From the NCBI GenBank assembly GCA_958423465.1, contig CATZRD010000017.1, forward strand, positions 1 through 43,823: a DNA stretch of 43,823 nucleotides, given 5' to 3'. This DNA is from an uncultured Oscillospiraceae bacterium. Its GTDB lineage: Bacteria; Bacillota; Clostridia; Oscillospirales; Oscillospiraceae. The notes under the pieces are model-generated. The model saw only the letters and a list, made by a program, of their open reading frames with translations. It ran no database searches and had not been told where the DNA came from. Made by a program: the position numbers and the translations under genes. Each line of letters begins with the position of its first letter. Position 1 is the first letter of the stretch. Positions 30,837 to 38,682 of this stretch are shown piece after piece.

Positions 30837-30847
30837 GAGGAGGCGCT

Positions 30848-31354
30848 ATGCTGCCCATGGAGAACATATCCGCCCGGTATGCCGTCCGGCCTCTGACGGC
30901 GGCGGACATGCCGGACCTGCTGGCCCTGGCCCGGGGCAACCCCCTCTACTATGAGCATATGCACACCAGGCCCACGCTGGGAAATCTTACAAGGGACCTG
31001 ACGGCCCTGCCGCCCCGCAAGACCCTTGACGACAAATATTTTCTGGGCTACTATCAGGGTGACCGCCTGACCGCCGCCCTGGACCTCATCACCGGGTATC
31101 CCGATCGGTCGACGGCCTTTATCGGCTGGTTCATTCTGGACCCATCGGTCCAGGGACAGGGGGAGGGTACGGCGCTTATCGGCGAGCTGCTGGCGTTTTT
31201 GAAGGACCGGGGGTTTTCCTCCGTCCGCCTGGGCCGGGTGAAGGGAAATCCCCAGAGCAAGCGGTTCTGGGAGAAAAACGGCTTCGCCCCCACCGGGGTG
31301 GAGACCGACGGCGGCGGCTATACCATCGTTGTGATGCGGCGGGAGCTGGCATAA
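30848..31354 (+). CDS. GNAT-family N-acetyltransferase
   Basis: A 168-residue protein with the GNAT fold: WFILDPSVQGQGEGTALIGEL carries the acetyl-CoA loop (Q-x-x-G-x-G/A), and SKRFWEKNGF is the C-terminal motif B. The substrate may be a small molecule or a protein lysine. Acetyltransferases of this fold (Pat, AcuA) inactivate AMP-forming acyl-CoA synthetases by acetylating the catalytic lysine, and both ligases nearby have one. That would be a feedback device, but it is an inference. AGGAGG upstream of 30848; 11 nt after the ATPase gene. Confidence 0.85.
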   Translation: MLPMENISARYAVRPLTAADMPDLLALARGNPLYYEHMHTRPTLGNLTRDLTALPPRKTLDDKYFLGYYQGDRLTAALDLITGYPDRSTAFIGWFILDPSVQGQGEGTALIGELLAFLKDRGFSSVRLGRVKGNPQSKRFWEKNGFAPTGVETDGGGYTIVVMRRELA

Positions 31355-31413
31355 CAAGAGCATTTTTACACGCCCGCGTCCTGCGGACAGTGGAGAGATA
31401 AGGAGGAAACAGT

Positions 31414-31620
31414 ATGGCAAAAGTAACCTTCCAAACGGATCTGTGCAAGGGCTGCGGCCTGTGCGTGGAGGCCTGCCCCAAGCACATCCTGGCCATTGCC
31501 AGGGACCGGATCAACCAAAAGGGCTATTCCCCCGCGGTGATGACGGATCAGGACGCCTGCATCGGCTGCGCCTTCTGCGCCACCATGTGCCCGGACTGCA
31601 TCATCACCGTGGAGAAGTGA
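31414..31620 (+). CDS. vorD: 2-oxoacid:ferredoxin oxidoreductase, delta (ferredoxin-like) subunit
   Basis: A 68-residue ferredoxin-like protein with two 4Fe-4S motifs, CKGCGLCVEACP and CIGCAFCATMCP. In four-subunit VOR/KOR enzymes this subunit carries electrons between the TPP centre and external ferredoxin. AAGGAGG precedes the ATG. The 59-nt gap from the GNAT gene has no terminator, so it is likely cotranscribed. Confidence 0.93.
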   Translation: MAKVTFQTDLCKGCGLCVEACPKHILAIARDRINQKGYSPAVMTDQDACIGCAFCATMCPDCIITVEK

Positions 31621-31633
31621 GAAGGAGGAGACT

Positions 31634-32695
31634 ATGGCAGAACGAGTATTGATGAAGGGGAACGAGGCCATCGCGGAGGCCGCCATCCGGGCGGGCTGCC
31701 GCCACTACTTCGGCTACCCCATCACCCCCCAGACGGAGGTGGCGGCCTACATGGCCAAAAAGATGCCCAGGATCGGCGGCGTATTCCTCCAGGCGGAGAG
31801 CGAGATCGCCTCCATCAACATGGTCTACGGCGCCGCCGCCGCGGGGATGCGGGTGATGACCTCCTCCTCCAGCCCCGGGATCTCCCTGAAGGGGGAGGGC
31901 CTGAGCTACATAGCCGGCAGCGACGTGCCCGCCTTCGTGGTGAACGTCCAGCGGGGCGGCCCGGGCCTGGGGGGCATCCAGCCCAGCCAGTCCGACTACT
32001 TCCAGGCCACCAAGGGCGGCGGCCACGGGGACTACCGCATGATCGTGCTGGCTCCCGCCTCCGTCCAGGAGATGGCCAGCCTCACCGTCAAGGGGTTCAA
32101 CCTGGCGGACAAGTACCGCATGACTGCCATGATCCTGGCCGACGGCACCATCGGCCAGATGATGGAACCCATCTCCTTCGAGGACGTGGAGGTGGAGACC
32201 TACGACAAGCCCTGGGCCCTCACCGGCACGGAGATGAAGCGCAGGCACAACATCGTCAACTCCCTCTACCTGAAGCCCGACGAGCTGGAGCGCACCAACT
32301 TTGCGCGCTATGAGCGCTACAGGCTGGTGGAGGACAACGAGGTCATGTACGAAGCCTACCGGATGGAGGACGCGGAGGTCTGCGTGGTGGCCTTCGGCAT
32401 CGCCGCCCGGGTGGCGAAAAACGCCGTAGCCGCCGCCCGGAGCGAGGGCATCCGGGCGGGCCTGATCCGGCCCATCACCCTGTGGCCCTTCCCCGCCAAG
32501 GCCCTGCGGCAGGCGGCGGACCAGGTGAAGGCCTTCGTCTCCGTGGAGCTGAACATGGGCCAGATGATCGAGGACATCCGCCTGGCCACGGAGTGTACCC
32601 GCCCCGTCGCGCTCTGCAACCGCTGCGGCGGCATGATCCCCAGCCCCGACCAGGTGCTGGATTCCATCCGCAGGGCGGAGAAAGGAGAGAACTGA
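31634..32695 (+). CDS. vorB: 2-oxoacid:ferredoxin oxidoreductase, alpha subunit (VorB type)
   Basis: A 353-residue subunit with the pyrimidine-binding half of the TPP enzyme: KGNEAIAEAAIRAGCRHYFGYPITPQ at the N-terminus, the Q-A-E-S-E-I-A-S-I-N active-site segment, SSSSPGISLK, and GGPGLGGIQPSQSDYFQ. These segments match proteins annotated as 3-methyl-2-oxobutanoate dehydrogenase VorB. The reaction interconverts branched 2-oxoacids + CoA with acyl-CoA + CO2 + reduced ferredoxin. Related KorA enzymes that prefer 2-oxoglutarate cannot be fully excluded. Confidence 0.92.
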   Translation: MAERVLMKGNEAIAEAAIRAGCRHYFGYPITPQTEVAAYMAKKMPRIGGVFLQAESEIASINMVYGAAAAGMRVMTSSSSPGISLKGEGLSYIAGSDVPAFVVNVQRGGPGLGGIQPSQSDYFQATKGGGHGDYRMIVLAPASVQEMASLTVKGFNLADKYRMTAMILADGTIGQMMEPISFEDVEVETYDKPWALTGTEMKRRHNIVNSLYLKPDELERTNFARYERYRLVEDNEVMYEAYRMEDAEVCVVAFGIAARVAKNAVAAARSEGIRAGLIRPITLWPFPAKALRQAADQVKAFVSVELNMGQMIEDIRLATECTRPVALCNRCGGMIPSPDQVLDSIRRAEKGEN

Positions 32696-32696
32696 T

Positions 32697-33458
32697 ATGG
32701 CGATCGTATTTCAGAAGCCCCACGCCCTCACCGACGCGCCCCTCCACTACTGCCCCGGCTGCCCCCACGGCATCATCCACCGGCTGGTGGCCCAGGCCAT
32801 CGACGATCTGGGCATCGAGGGGAAGTGCATCGGCGTGGCCCCAGTGGGCTGCGCGGTGATGGCTTACGACTATTTTGCCTGCGACATGATCGAGGCGGCC
32901 CATGGGCGGGCCCCCGCCACCGCCACCGGCATCAAGCGCTGCCGCCCGGAGAACATCGTTTTTACCTATCAGGGGGACGGCGACCTGGCCTCCATCGGCA
33001 TGGCGGAGACGGTCCACGCCGCCGCCCGGAACGAGAATATCACCATCATCTTCGTCAACAACGCCATCTACGGCATGACCGGCGGCCAGATGGCCCCCAC
33101 CAGCCTCCCCGGCCAGGTGACCCAGACCAGCCCCTACGGCCGGGACGTGAACCACTGCGGCTGGCCCATCCGGGTCTGCGAGCTGCTGAGCACCCTGGAG
33201 GGACCGGAGTACATCGCCCGGGTGGCCGTGAACAACGTTAAGAACGTAAAGGCCGCCGGAAAGGCCATCAAAAAGGCCTTCCAGAACCAGGTGGAGGGCA
33301 AGGGCTTCTCCCTTATCGAGGTGGTCTCCGCCTGTCCCACCAACTGGGGCATGACCCCCCAGAAGGCTCTGGAGTGGGTGGAGAGCGACATGATCCCCTA
33401 CTATCCCCTGGGCGTCTACAAGGACCGCACCGCTGCAAAGGAGGCTGAGGCGAAATGA
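32697..33458 (+). CDS. vorA: 2-oxoacid:ferredoxin oxidoreductase, beta (TPP-binding) subunit
   Basis: A 253-residue subunit that binds thiamine diphosphate. YCPGCPHGIIHRL near the N-terminus and the G-D-G-D...N-N-A TPP/Mg2+ motif (TYQGDGDLASIGM...FVNNAIYGMTGGQ) are diagnostic. It pairs with the alpha subunit to form the active site. It starts 1 nt after vorB with AAAGGAGAG nearby, and overlaps vorC. Confidence 0.93.
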   Translation: MAIVFQKPHALTDAPLHYCPGCPHGIIHRLVAQAIDDLGIEGKCIGVAPVGCAVMAYDYFACDMIEAAHGRAPATATGIKRCRPENIVFTYQGDGDLASIGMAETVHAAARNENITIIFVNNAIYGMTGGQMAPTSLPGQVTQTSPYGRDVNHCGWPIRVCELLSTLEGPEYIARVAVNNVKNVKAAGKAIKKAFQNQVEGKGFSLIEVVSACPTNWGMTPQKALEWVESDMIPYYPLGVYKDRTAAKEAEAK

Positions 33459-33994
33459 AAACCACCCAGATCCTGATCGCCGGCTTCGGCGGACAGGGCA
33501 TCCTGTTTGCCGGAAAATTCCTGGCCTACAAGGGCCTGCTGGAGGACCTGCAGGTGAGCTGGCTGCCCTCCTACGGGCCGGAGATGCGGGGCGGCACCGC
33601 CAACTGCAATGTGATCCTCTCCGACGACCCCATCGGGTCTCCCATCGTCACCCATCCCGACGTGCTCATCGTCATGAACCTGCCCTCCCTCCAGAAGTAC
33701 GCGGATACGGTGGTCCCCGGCGGCCAGATCTATGTGGATTCCACCCTGATCGGCGAGAAGGTGGCCCGCTCTGACGTGGAGGTCTACTACATCCCCGCCA
33801 CCCAGATGGCGAACGACGCCGGGGTGCCCACCCTGGCCAACATGATCATCATGGGCCATGTGCTGAAAAACAACCCGGAGCTGAGCTTCGCCGGCACCGA
33901 GATCACGGTCCAAAAGCTGGTCCCCGCCAAAAAGGCGGAGCTGGTGGGACTGAACATGAAGGCCCTGGAGGCCGGCCGGGACTATGCCGGGTGA
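33455..33994 (+). CDS. vorC: 2-oxoacid:ferredoxin oxidoreductase, gamma subunit
   Basis: A 179-residue catalytic-domain subunit of the POR gamma family. The signature is GFGGQGILFAGKFLA at the N-terminus and the SYGPEMRGGTANCNV segment. It completes the four-subunit enzyme with VorD, VorB and VorA. Its ATG overlaps the vorA stop (ATGA), giving matched translation. Confidence 0.93.
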   Translation: MKTTQILIAGFGGQGILFAGKFLAYKGLLEDLQVSWLPSYGPEMRGGTANCNVILSDDPIGSPIVTHPDVLIVMNLPSLQKYADTVVPGGQIYVDSTLIGEKVARSDVEVYYIPATQMANDAGVPTLANMIIMGHVLKNNPELSFAGTEITVQKLVPAKKAELVGLNMKALEAGRDYAG

Positions 33995-33998
33995 GCGT

Positions 33999-34793
33999 AT
34001 GAAGATCTCCTGTATACAGATGGATATGGTCCTGGGGGCGGCGGAGGAGAACTTCGCCCGGGCGGAGGCCATGGTCCGCGCCGCCGCGGACCGGGACCGC
34101 CCGGACGTGATCGTGCTGCCGGAGATGTGGAACGCCGGGTTCTTTCCGGCGGATCTGGAGGCCTCCGCCGACCGGGACGGGGAGCGGACCAGGGCCGTGT
34201 TCGCCCCCTTGGCCCGGGAGCTGAACGTGAACATCGTCTGCGGCAGCGTGGCCAACAGGAAAGAGGACGGCTTCTACAACACGGCCTACGTGTTTGACCG
34301 GTCCGGCGCTGTCGCGGCCCGGTACGACAAGACCCATCTCTTTACCCCCTCCGGGGAGCATGAGAGGTTCCGGGCAGGGGAGAGCCTCTGCCGCTTCGAG
34401 CTGGAGGGCCATCCCTGCGGCCTCATCATCTGCTACGACATCCGGTTCCCGGAGCTGACCCGGACCCTGGCCCTGGAGGGGATCGAGCTGCTGTTCGTCC
34501 CCGCCCAGTGGCCCGCGAAACGGACCATGCACCTGGACACCCTGGCCCGGGCCCGGGCCATCGAGAACCAGATGTTCCTGGCCCTGTGCAACAGCGCCGC
34601 CAGGGACACCGGCTGCGGCGGACACAGCGCCGTCATCGACCCCTGGGGGGAGTACCTGGCCAGAGCCGGGGAGAGGGAGGAGACCATCACCGCCGAGGCC
34701 GACTTCTCCGTCATCCGGGGGATCCGATCCTCCATCAATGTGTTCCGGGACCGGCGGCCGGAACTGTATTTCAAGACGACCAACGACCAATAA
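33999..34793 (+). CDS. Nitrilase-superfamily amidohydrolase, omega-amidase-like
   Basis: A 264-residue carbon-nitrogen hydrolase with the triad Glu42 (LPEMWN), Lys111 (YDKTHLF) and Cys145 (ICYDIRFPE). The overall pattern resembles omega-amidase (YafV/Nit2), which hydrolyses 2-oxoglutaramate or 2-oxosuccinamate left after transamination with glutamine or asparagine. Beside an aminotransferase it could pull the reaction toward amino acid formation when glutamine is the donor. I prefer the ATG at 33999 over 33984, as homologues begin M-K-I-S; ribosome sites are weak for both. It overlaps or abuts vorC's stop. Confidence 0.85.
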   Translation: MKISCIQMDMVLGAAEENFARAEAMVRAAADRDRPDVIVLPEMWNAGFFPADLEASADRDGERTRAVFAPLARELNVNIVCGSVANRKEDGFYNTAYVFDRSGAVAARYDKTHLFTPSGEHERFRAGESLCRFELEGHPCGLIICYDIRFPELTRTLALEGIELLFVPAQWPAKRTMHLDTLARARAIENQMFLALCNSAARDTGCGGHSAVIDPWGEYLARAGEREETITAEADFSVIRGIRSSINVFRDRRPELYFKTTNDQ

Positions 34794-34812
34794 AAGAAAG
34801 GTGGCAGCTACT

Positions 34813-35892
34813 ATGTCCTACACATTCCCCGTGACCCGCACCAGTCATCCCAAGCCCAAGCCGGATCAGACCAATCTGGGCTTCGGCAAGTATTTCACCG
34901 ACCATATGTTCATGATGGACTACGACGAGGGCCAGGGCTGGCACGACGGCAGGATCGTCCCCTACGGTCCCCTCAGCCTGGACCCTGGCTCCGCCGTGCT
35001 GCACTACGCCCAGATGATGTTCGAGGGCATGAAGGCCTATCTGACCCCCGAGGGGAAGATCAACCTCTTCCGCCCCTACATGAACGCCGCCCGCATCAAC
35101 CGCTCCGGCGAGCGCATGTGCTTTCCTCCTCTGGACGAGGACCTGTTCGTTGACGCGGTGAAGGCCATCGTGCGGGAAGACGCCGACTGGGTCCCCTCCC
35201 ACCCAGGCACCGCCCTGTACATCCGCCCCTACATGATCGCCGACGAGGTCAGCTTCTCCGTGGAGCCCGCCAAGCACTGCCTGTTCATCATCATCCTGTG
35301 CGCCGTGGGTGCCTACTACGACATCAACCGGGGCGGCCTCACCGGCAGCCACATCTATGTGGAAGACGAGTACATCCGCGCCGCCAAGGGCGGCACCGGC
35401 TTCGCCAAGTGCGGCGGCAACTACGGCGGCGGCATGCGGGCCACCAAGAAGGCTCTGGAGAACGGCTGCAAGGAGGTGCTGTGGCTGGACGCCCACGAGC
35501 ACAAGTATGTGGAGGAGGTGGGCACCTCCAACGCCTTCTTCATGATCGGCGACGAGGTCATCACCGCGCCTCTGGGCGGGTCCATCCTCCCCGGCGTCAC
35601 CCGGGACAGCACCATCACCCTGCTGCGGAAGTGGGGCTATACCGTCCATGAGCGGCTGCTCTCCATCGACGAGATCGAGGCCGCCAGCAAGGACGGCACC
35701 CTGAAGGAGGCCTGGGCCACCGGCACCGCCTGCGTCATCTCCCCCATCGGCTATCTGAAGTACAAGGGCCGGGACATCGTGGTGAACGGCGGCGGCGTAG
35801 GCGAGCTGAGCCAGCGGCTCTACGACACCCTCTACGGGATGCAGACCGGCACCCGTCCCGACGACATGGGCTGGATCGTCCAGCTTGGCTGA
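34813..35892 (+). CDS. ilvE: Branched-chain amino acid aminotransferase
   Basis: A 359-residue fold-type IV PLP enzyme. The PLP lysine is Lys199 in FAKCGGNYGG (compare Y-K-L-G-G-N-Y-G in other BCATs); FEGMKAY (70-76) and the C-terminal G-T-A...SPIG segment are present. It exchanges amino groups between glutamate and the 2-oxoacids of valine, leucine and isoleucine, reversibly. Last gene of the T-box 2 operon, 19 nt after the nitrilase gene with AAAGGTGG upstream. It supports VOR working on branched-chain 2-oxoacids. Confidence 0.94.
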   Translation: MSYTFPVTRTSHPKPKPDQTNLGFGKYFTDHMFMMDYDEGQGWHDGRIVPYGPLSLDPGSAVLHYAQMMFEGMKAYLTPEGKINLFRPYMNAARINRSGERMCFPPLDEDLFVDAVKAIVREDADWVPSHPGTALYIRPYMIADEVSFSVEPAKHCLFIIILCAVGAYYDINRGGLTGSHIYVEDEYIRAAKGGTGFAKCGGNYGGGMRATKKALENGCKEVLWLDAHEHKYVEEVGTSNAFFMIGDEVITAPLGGSILPGVTRDSTITLLRKWGYTVHERLLSIDEIEAASKDGTLKEAWATGTACVISPIGYLKYKGRDIVVNGGGVGELSQRLYDTLYGMQTGTRPDDMGWIVQLG

Positions 35893-35915
35893 CCGGGAGG
35901 GCGCGCCTTCATCAA

Positions 35916-35962
35916 ACACGCCCCCAAAGCCGGCGGCGGGCCGCCGCGGCTCTGGGGGTGTG
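35916..35962 (+). terminator. GC-rich hairpin after ilvE
   Basis: An imperfect long stem (ACACGCCCCC...GGCGGC / GCCGCC...GGGGGTGTG). No T-run follows, so it may slow transcription or protect the mRNA end rather than terminate; the MATE gene might be partly cotranscribed. Confidence 0.45.
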
Positions 35963-36007
35963 CTATGCTCTTTGAGAACCGTCCGGGAACGGAGGAGGAA
36001 ACGGGAC

Positions 36008-37441
36008 ATGACCGGGAAACAGGACTGGGCCGCGCTGCTGCGCCAGGGGGAGGAGCTGACCTGGAGAGGCCAGCTGGCCCTGGTGGTGCGCTTCAGCATC
36101 CCCGCCATCGTGGCGGAGCTGACCACCATCGCCATGGAGTACATCGACGCGGCCATGGTGGGCAGTCTGGGCGGCGCCGCCACCGCCTCCATCGGCCTGG
36201 TGTCCAGCACCACCTGGCTCATCAACGGGCTGTGCCTGGCGGCGGCCACGGGTTTTTCCGTGCAGCTGGCCCATCTGGTGGGGGCGGGGGAGGACGTGGC
36301 CGCCCGGAAGCTGGTCCGTCAGGCCCTGCTGGTGACGTGGCTGTTCAGCCTGGTCCTATCCGGCGCCGCCGCGGCCATCAGCGGCGGACTGCCGGTGTGG
36401 CTGGGGGGCGGGCCGGACGTTACCGGCGGCGCTTCCCGGTACTTCCTGATCTACGCTCTGGCCCTGCCGGCGGGGCAGCTTCGCTCCACCGCGGGCAATC
36501 TGCTCCAATGCAGCGGGAATATGCGCACCCCCAGCCTGCTCAACGCGGGGATGTGCGGCCTGGACGTGCTGTTCAACTCCCTGCTCATTTTCCCCAACCG
36601 CACCCTGACCCTGGGACGGTGGACGCTGCTGATCCCGGGGGCGGGGCTGGGGGTGGCGGGGGCCGCCCTGGGCACCGCCCTGGCCCAGGCCGTCACCGCC
36701 GCGCTGATGCTGTACGCCCTGTGCGTCCGGTCCCCCCGGCTGCGGCTGACCCGGGGGGACTCCTGGCGGCCGGAGAGGGATAAGCTGCGCCTGGCGGTAA
36801 AGTACGCCGCCCCCATGGCCCTGGAGCACATCGTCCTGTGCGGGGCGCAGATCGCCACCACCCGGATCGTGGCTCCCCTGGGGACGGTCTCCGTGGCCGC
36901 CAACTCTCTGGCGGTGACGGCGGAGGGCCTGTGCTATATGCCCGCCTACGGTATGTCCGGCGCCGCCACCACGCTGGTGGGACAGAGCATCGGCGCGGGC
37001 CGGGGGGAGCAGGCCCGGCGGTTTGCCCGGCTGACGGTATTCCTCTCCATGGCGGTCATGGCCCTGTCCGGCGCGGCGCTGTACGCCCTGGCCCCCGCGG
37101 TGTTCACCATGCTGACGGCGGACGCCGCCATCCGGGAGCTGGGGAGCCGGGTGCTGCGCATCGAGGCCTTTGCCGAGCCGCTGTTCGGCGCGTCCATCGT
37201 GGCCGCCGGGGCCATGCGGGGGGCGGGGGATACGCTGGTCCCCAGCGTGATGAATCTGGCAAGCATGTGGGGGGTGCGGATCACCGCCTCTCTGCTCCTG
37301 GCCCCCAGACTGGGCCTGCGGGGCGTGTGGATCGCCATGTGCGGCGAGCTATGCGTCCGGGGCGTGCTGTTCCTGGCGCGGCTGCTGCGGGGCAAGTGGC
37401 TGACCCGGGCGCTGGAACAGGAGCGGGCCGGAAGCCGCTGA
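36008..37441 (+). CDS. MATE family efflux transporter, second copy type
   Basis: A 477-residue, 12-helix exporter. The repeat halves are seen at RFSIPAIVAELTTIAMEYIDAAMVG and LAVKYAAPMALEHIVLCGAQIATTRIV; the conserved G-Q-S-I-G-A-G-R motif is near residue 328. It is only distantly like the first MATE gene of the window. Substrate is unknown. GGAGGAGG sits before the ATG at 36008; no strong promoter is visible, so it may depend on read-through of the VOR operon. Confidence 0.88.
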   Translation: MTGKQDWAALLRQGEELTWRGQLALVVRFSIPAIVAELTTIAMEYIDAAMVGSLGGAATASIGLVSSTTWLINGLCLAAATGFSVQLAHLVGAGEDVAARKLVRQALLVTWLFSLVLSGAAAAISGGLPVWLGGGPDVTGGASRYFLIYALALPAGQLRSTAGNLLQCSGNMRTPSLLNAGMCGLDVLFNSLLIFPNRTLTLGRWTLLIPGAGLGVAGAALGTALAQAVTAALMLYALCVRSPRLRLTRGDSWRPERDKLRLAVKYAAPMALEHIVLCGAQIATTRIVAPLGTVSVAANSLAVTAEGLCYMPAYGMSGAATTLVGQSIGAGRGEQARRFARLTVFLSMAVMALSGAALYALAPAVFTMLTADAAIRELGSRVLRIEAFAEPLFGASIVAAGAMRGAGDTLVPSVMNLASMWGVRITASLLLAPRLGLRGVWIAMCGELCVRGVLFLARLLRGKWLTRALEQERAGSR

Positions 37442-37451
37442 CGGTCCGCCG

Positions 37452-38348
37452 TCAGTACAGCAGAGGCGACGCCGCCAGAGCCAGCAGAGCGGCCAGCGCC
37501 GCCTGCAGGAGCTTTCCCGGCAGGTGCCAGGTGAAGCGCAGGCCCTCCGCCGCCGCCATGGCCTGGCAGTGGACGCTGAGCCCGCCCCAGCCCACCAGGG
37601 CGGAGGCCAGCACAAAGCCCCTCCGTCCGGCGGGGAGAGCCGCTATGCCGGAGACCATCTCCAGCGCCCCCACCGCCCAGGCCGGCACCCAGGCCGGCAG
37701 CAGAGCCGCCGCGGCCCGAAAGACCACCACAAAGGCGCAGATCTGGAACATGGCGGCGGCGGTCTTTGTGACGGCGGAGGCCGCCGCCCGGGACAGGGAG
37801 AGAGGGGCTGCCGGGCAGCCGTCTCCCAGCAGGGGCCTCCCCCGGTCCCGGCAGAGCCGGCTGAGGATCATCCCGGTGAGAAGGGCGGAGAGCACATGGA
37901 TGCCATAGAGCCAGGCCCCCGCCCGGGGATCCCCCAGGGCGGCGGACACAAACCCCAGGAAGAAGGCGGGACCGCTGTTGTCGCAGAAGCCCAGCAGCAG
38001 CTCCGCCTCCTTTTTCTGCAGGTGGCCCTGCTGGTAAAGCCCCGCCGCGGCCTGGGCTCCGGCGGGATATCCCCCCAGCAGTCCCGCCAGCAGAGGCAGA
38101 GCCGCCGCGCCGGACATGCCGAACAGAGGCCCCATCAGCGGGGAGAGGGCCGGCTGCAAATATCCGGCCAGCCCCAGCTGGAGCAGAAGGGACACCGCCG
38201 TCATAAAGGGGAACAGGGAGGGGATCACCACCTCGGCGCACAGGCGCAGCCCGTCCTGGACCGCCAGAGCGGCGGCTGACCGCCGGGCCAGCAGGCCGAC
38301 GATGAGCAGAGAACCGGCAATGACCGTCAGACATTTTTTCTTGTTCAT
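37452..38348 (-). CDS. YlbJ-like sporulation/nucleoside-recognition membrane protein
   Basis: A 298-residue membrane protein with about eight helices. The pattern IPSLFPFMTAVSLLLQLGL, GLLGGYPAGAQAAAGLY and FCDNSGPAFFLGFVSAAL fits YlbJ and related Gate (nucleoside-recognition) domain proteins. B. subtilis ylbJ is needed for normal spores. Length is somewhat below the Bacillus protein (about 400). The ATG at 38348 gives the basic MNKKK start. It is convergent with the MATE gene with only 10 bp between them. Confidence 0.7.
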   Translation of the reverse strand: MNKKKCLTVIAGSLLIVGLLARRSAAALAVQDGLRLCAEVVIPSLFPFMTAVSLLLQLGLAGYLQPALSPLMGPLFGMSGAAALPLLAGLLGGYPAGAQAAAGLYQQGHLQKKEAELLLGFCDNSGPAFFLGFVSAALGDPRAGAWLYGIHVLSALLTGMILSRLCRDRGRPLLGDGCPAAPLSLSRAAASAVTKTAAAMFQICAFVVVFRAAAALLPAWVPAWAVGALEMVSGIAALPAGRRGFVLASALVGWGGLSVHCQAMAAAEGLRFTWHLPGKLLQAALAALLALAASPLLY

Positions 38349-38407
38349 GTTATCACCCACAGGGAGCCTATGCCTGTCCCAGAGGGAATAGAACTCCGGG
38401 GAAGAAT

Positions 38408-38443
38408 ACAAAGCCGCCGCAGGCCATAAAGACCTGCGGCGGC
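38408..38443 (-). terminator. Hairpin downstream of the tRNA terminator
   Basis: GCCGCCGCAGG (38413-38423) pairs exactly with CCTGCGGCGGC (38433-38443); the minus strand then reads TTTGTATTC. A second stop signal behind the tRNA terminator, or part of the ylbJ leader. Confidence 0.5.
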
Positions 38444-38466
38444 ACTCAGCGCGCTCTGACTTTTGT

Positions 38467-38504
38467 AAAAAAGCCGGAGCAAGCGACAGGACGCTTGCTC
38501 CGGC
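38467..38504 (-). terminator. Terminator of tRNA-Arg
   Basis: A 13-bp perfect stem (GCCGGAGCAAGCG, 38473-38485 with 38492-38504) followed on the minus strand by six T, starting 1 nt after the CCA end. Confidence 0.93.
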
Positions 38505-38505
38505 G

Positions 38506-38582
38506 TGGCACGCCTGAGCGGATTCGAACCGCTGGCCTTCCGCTTAGGAGGCGGACGCTCTATCCTGCTGAGCTACAGACGC
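38506..38582 (-). tRNA. tRNA-Arg(CCU)
   Basis: A 77-nt cloverleaf. The acceptor GCGTCTG pairs with CAGGCGT (two G-T pairs), D arm GCTCAGCAGGATAGAGC, anticodon loop CTCCTAA with anticodon CCT, T arm GGTTCGAATCC, encoded CCA. It reads AGG codons. It has its own consensus promoter, an unusual leader hairpin and its own terminator. Confidence 0.97.
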
Positions 38583-38589
38583 GGATATG

Positions 38590-38635
38590 ACGCTGCGGCG
38601 GACGTCCGCCCGAAAACGGACGTCCGCCGCAGCGT
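38590..38635 (-). repeat. 19-bp perfect hairpin in the tRNA-Arg 5' leader
   Basis: Arms at 38590-38608 and 38617-38635 with an 8-nt loop, very GC-rich. It ends 7 nt before the mature tRNA, and transcription should begin at or just inside it. No T-run follows on the minus strand, so it is not a terminator there. Confidence 0.85.
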
Positions 38636-38639
38636 ACCT

Positions 38640-38668
38640 ATTATAGCCGACCCGGCGGGGCTTGTCAA
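38640..38668 (-). promoter_or_regulatory. Consensus promoter of tRNA-Arg
   Basis: On the minus strand TTGACA, 17 bp, TATAAT: a perfect match to the housekeeping consensus. Confidence 0.92.
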
Positions 38669-38682
38669 CTCCCCCCGGCAGA

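Noticed and set aside
31414..35892. Purely catabolic reading of the VOR/BCAT genes (amino acid fermentation)
   Set aside because: Not excluded by enzymology, but T-box induction under amino acid shortage and an AMP-forming ligase at the operon head fit assimilation better. Kept as the main alternative.
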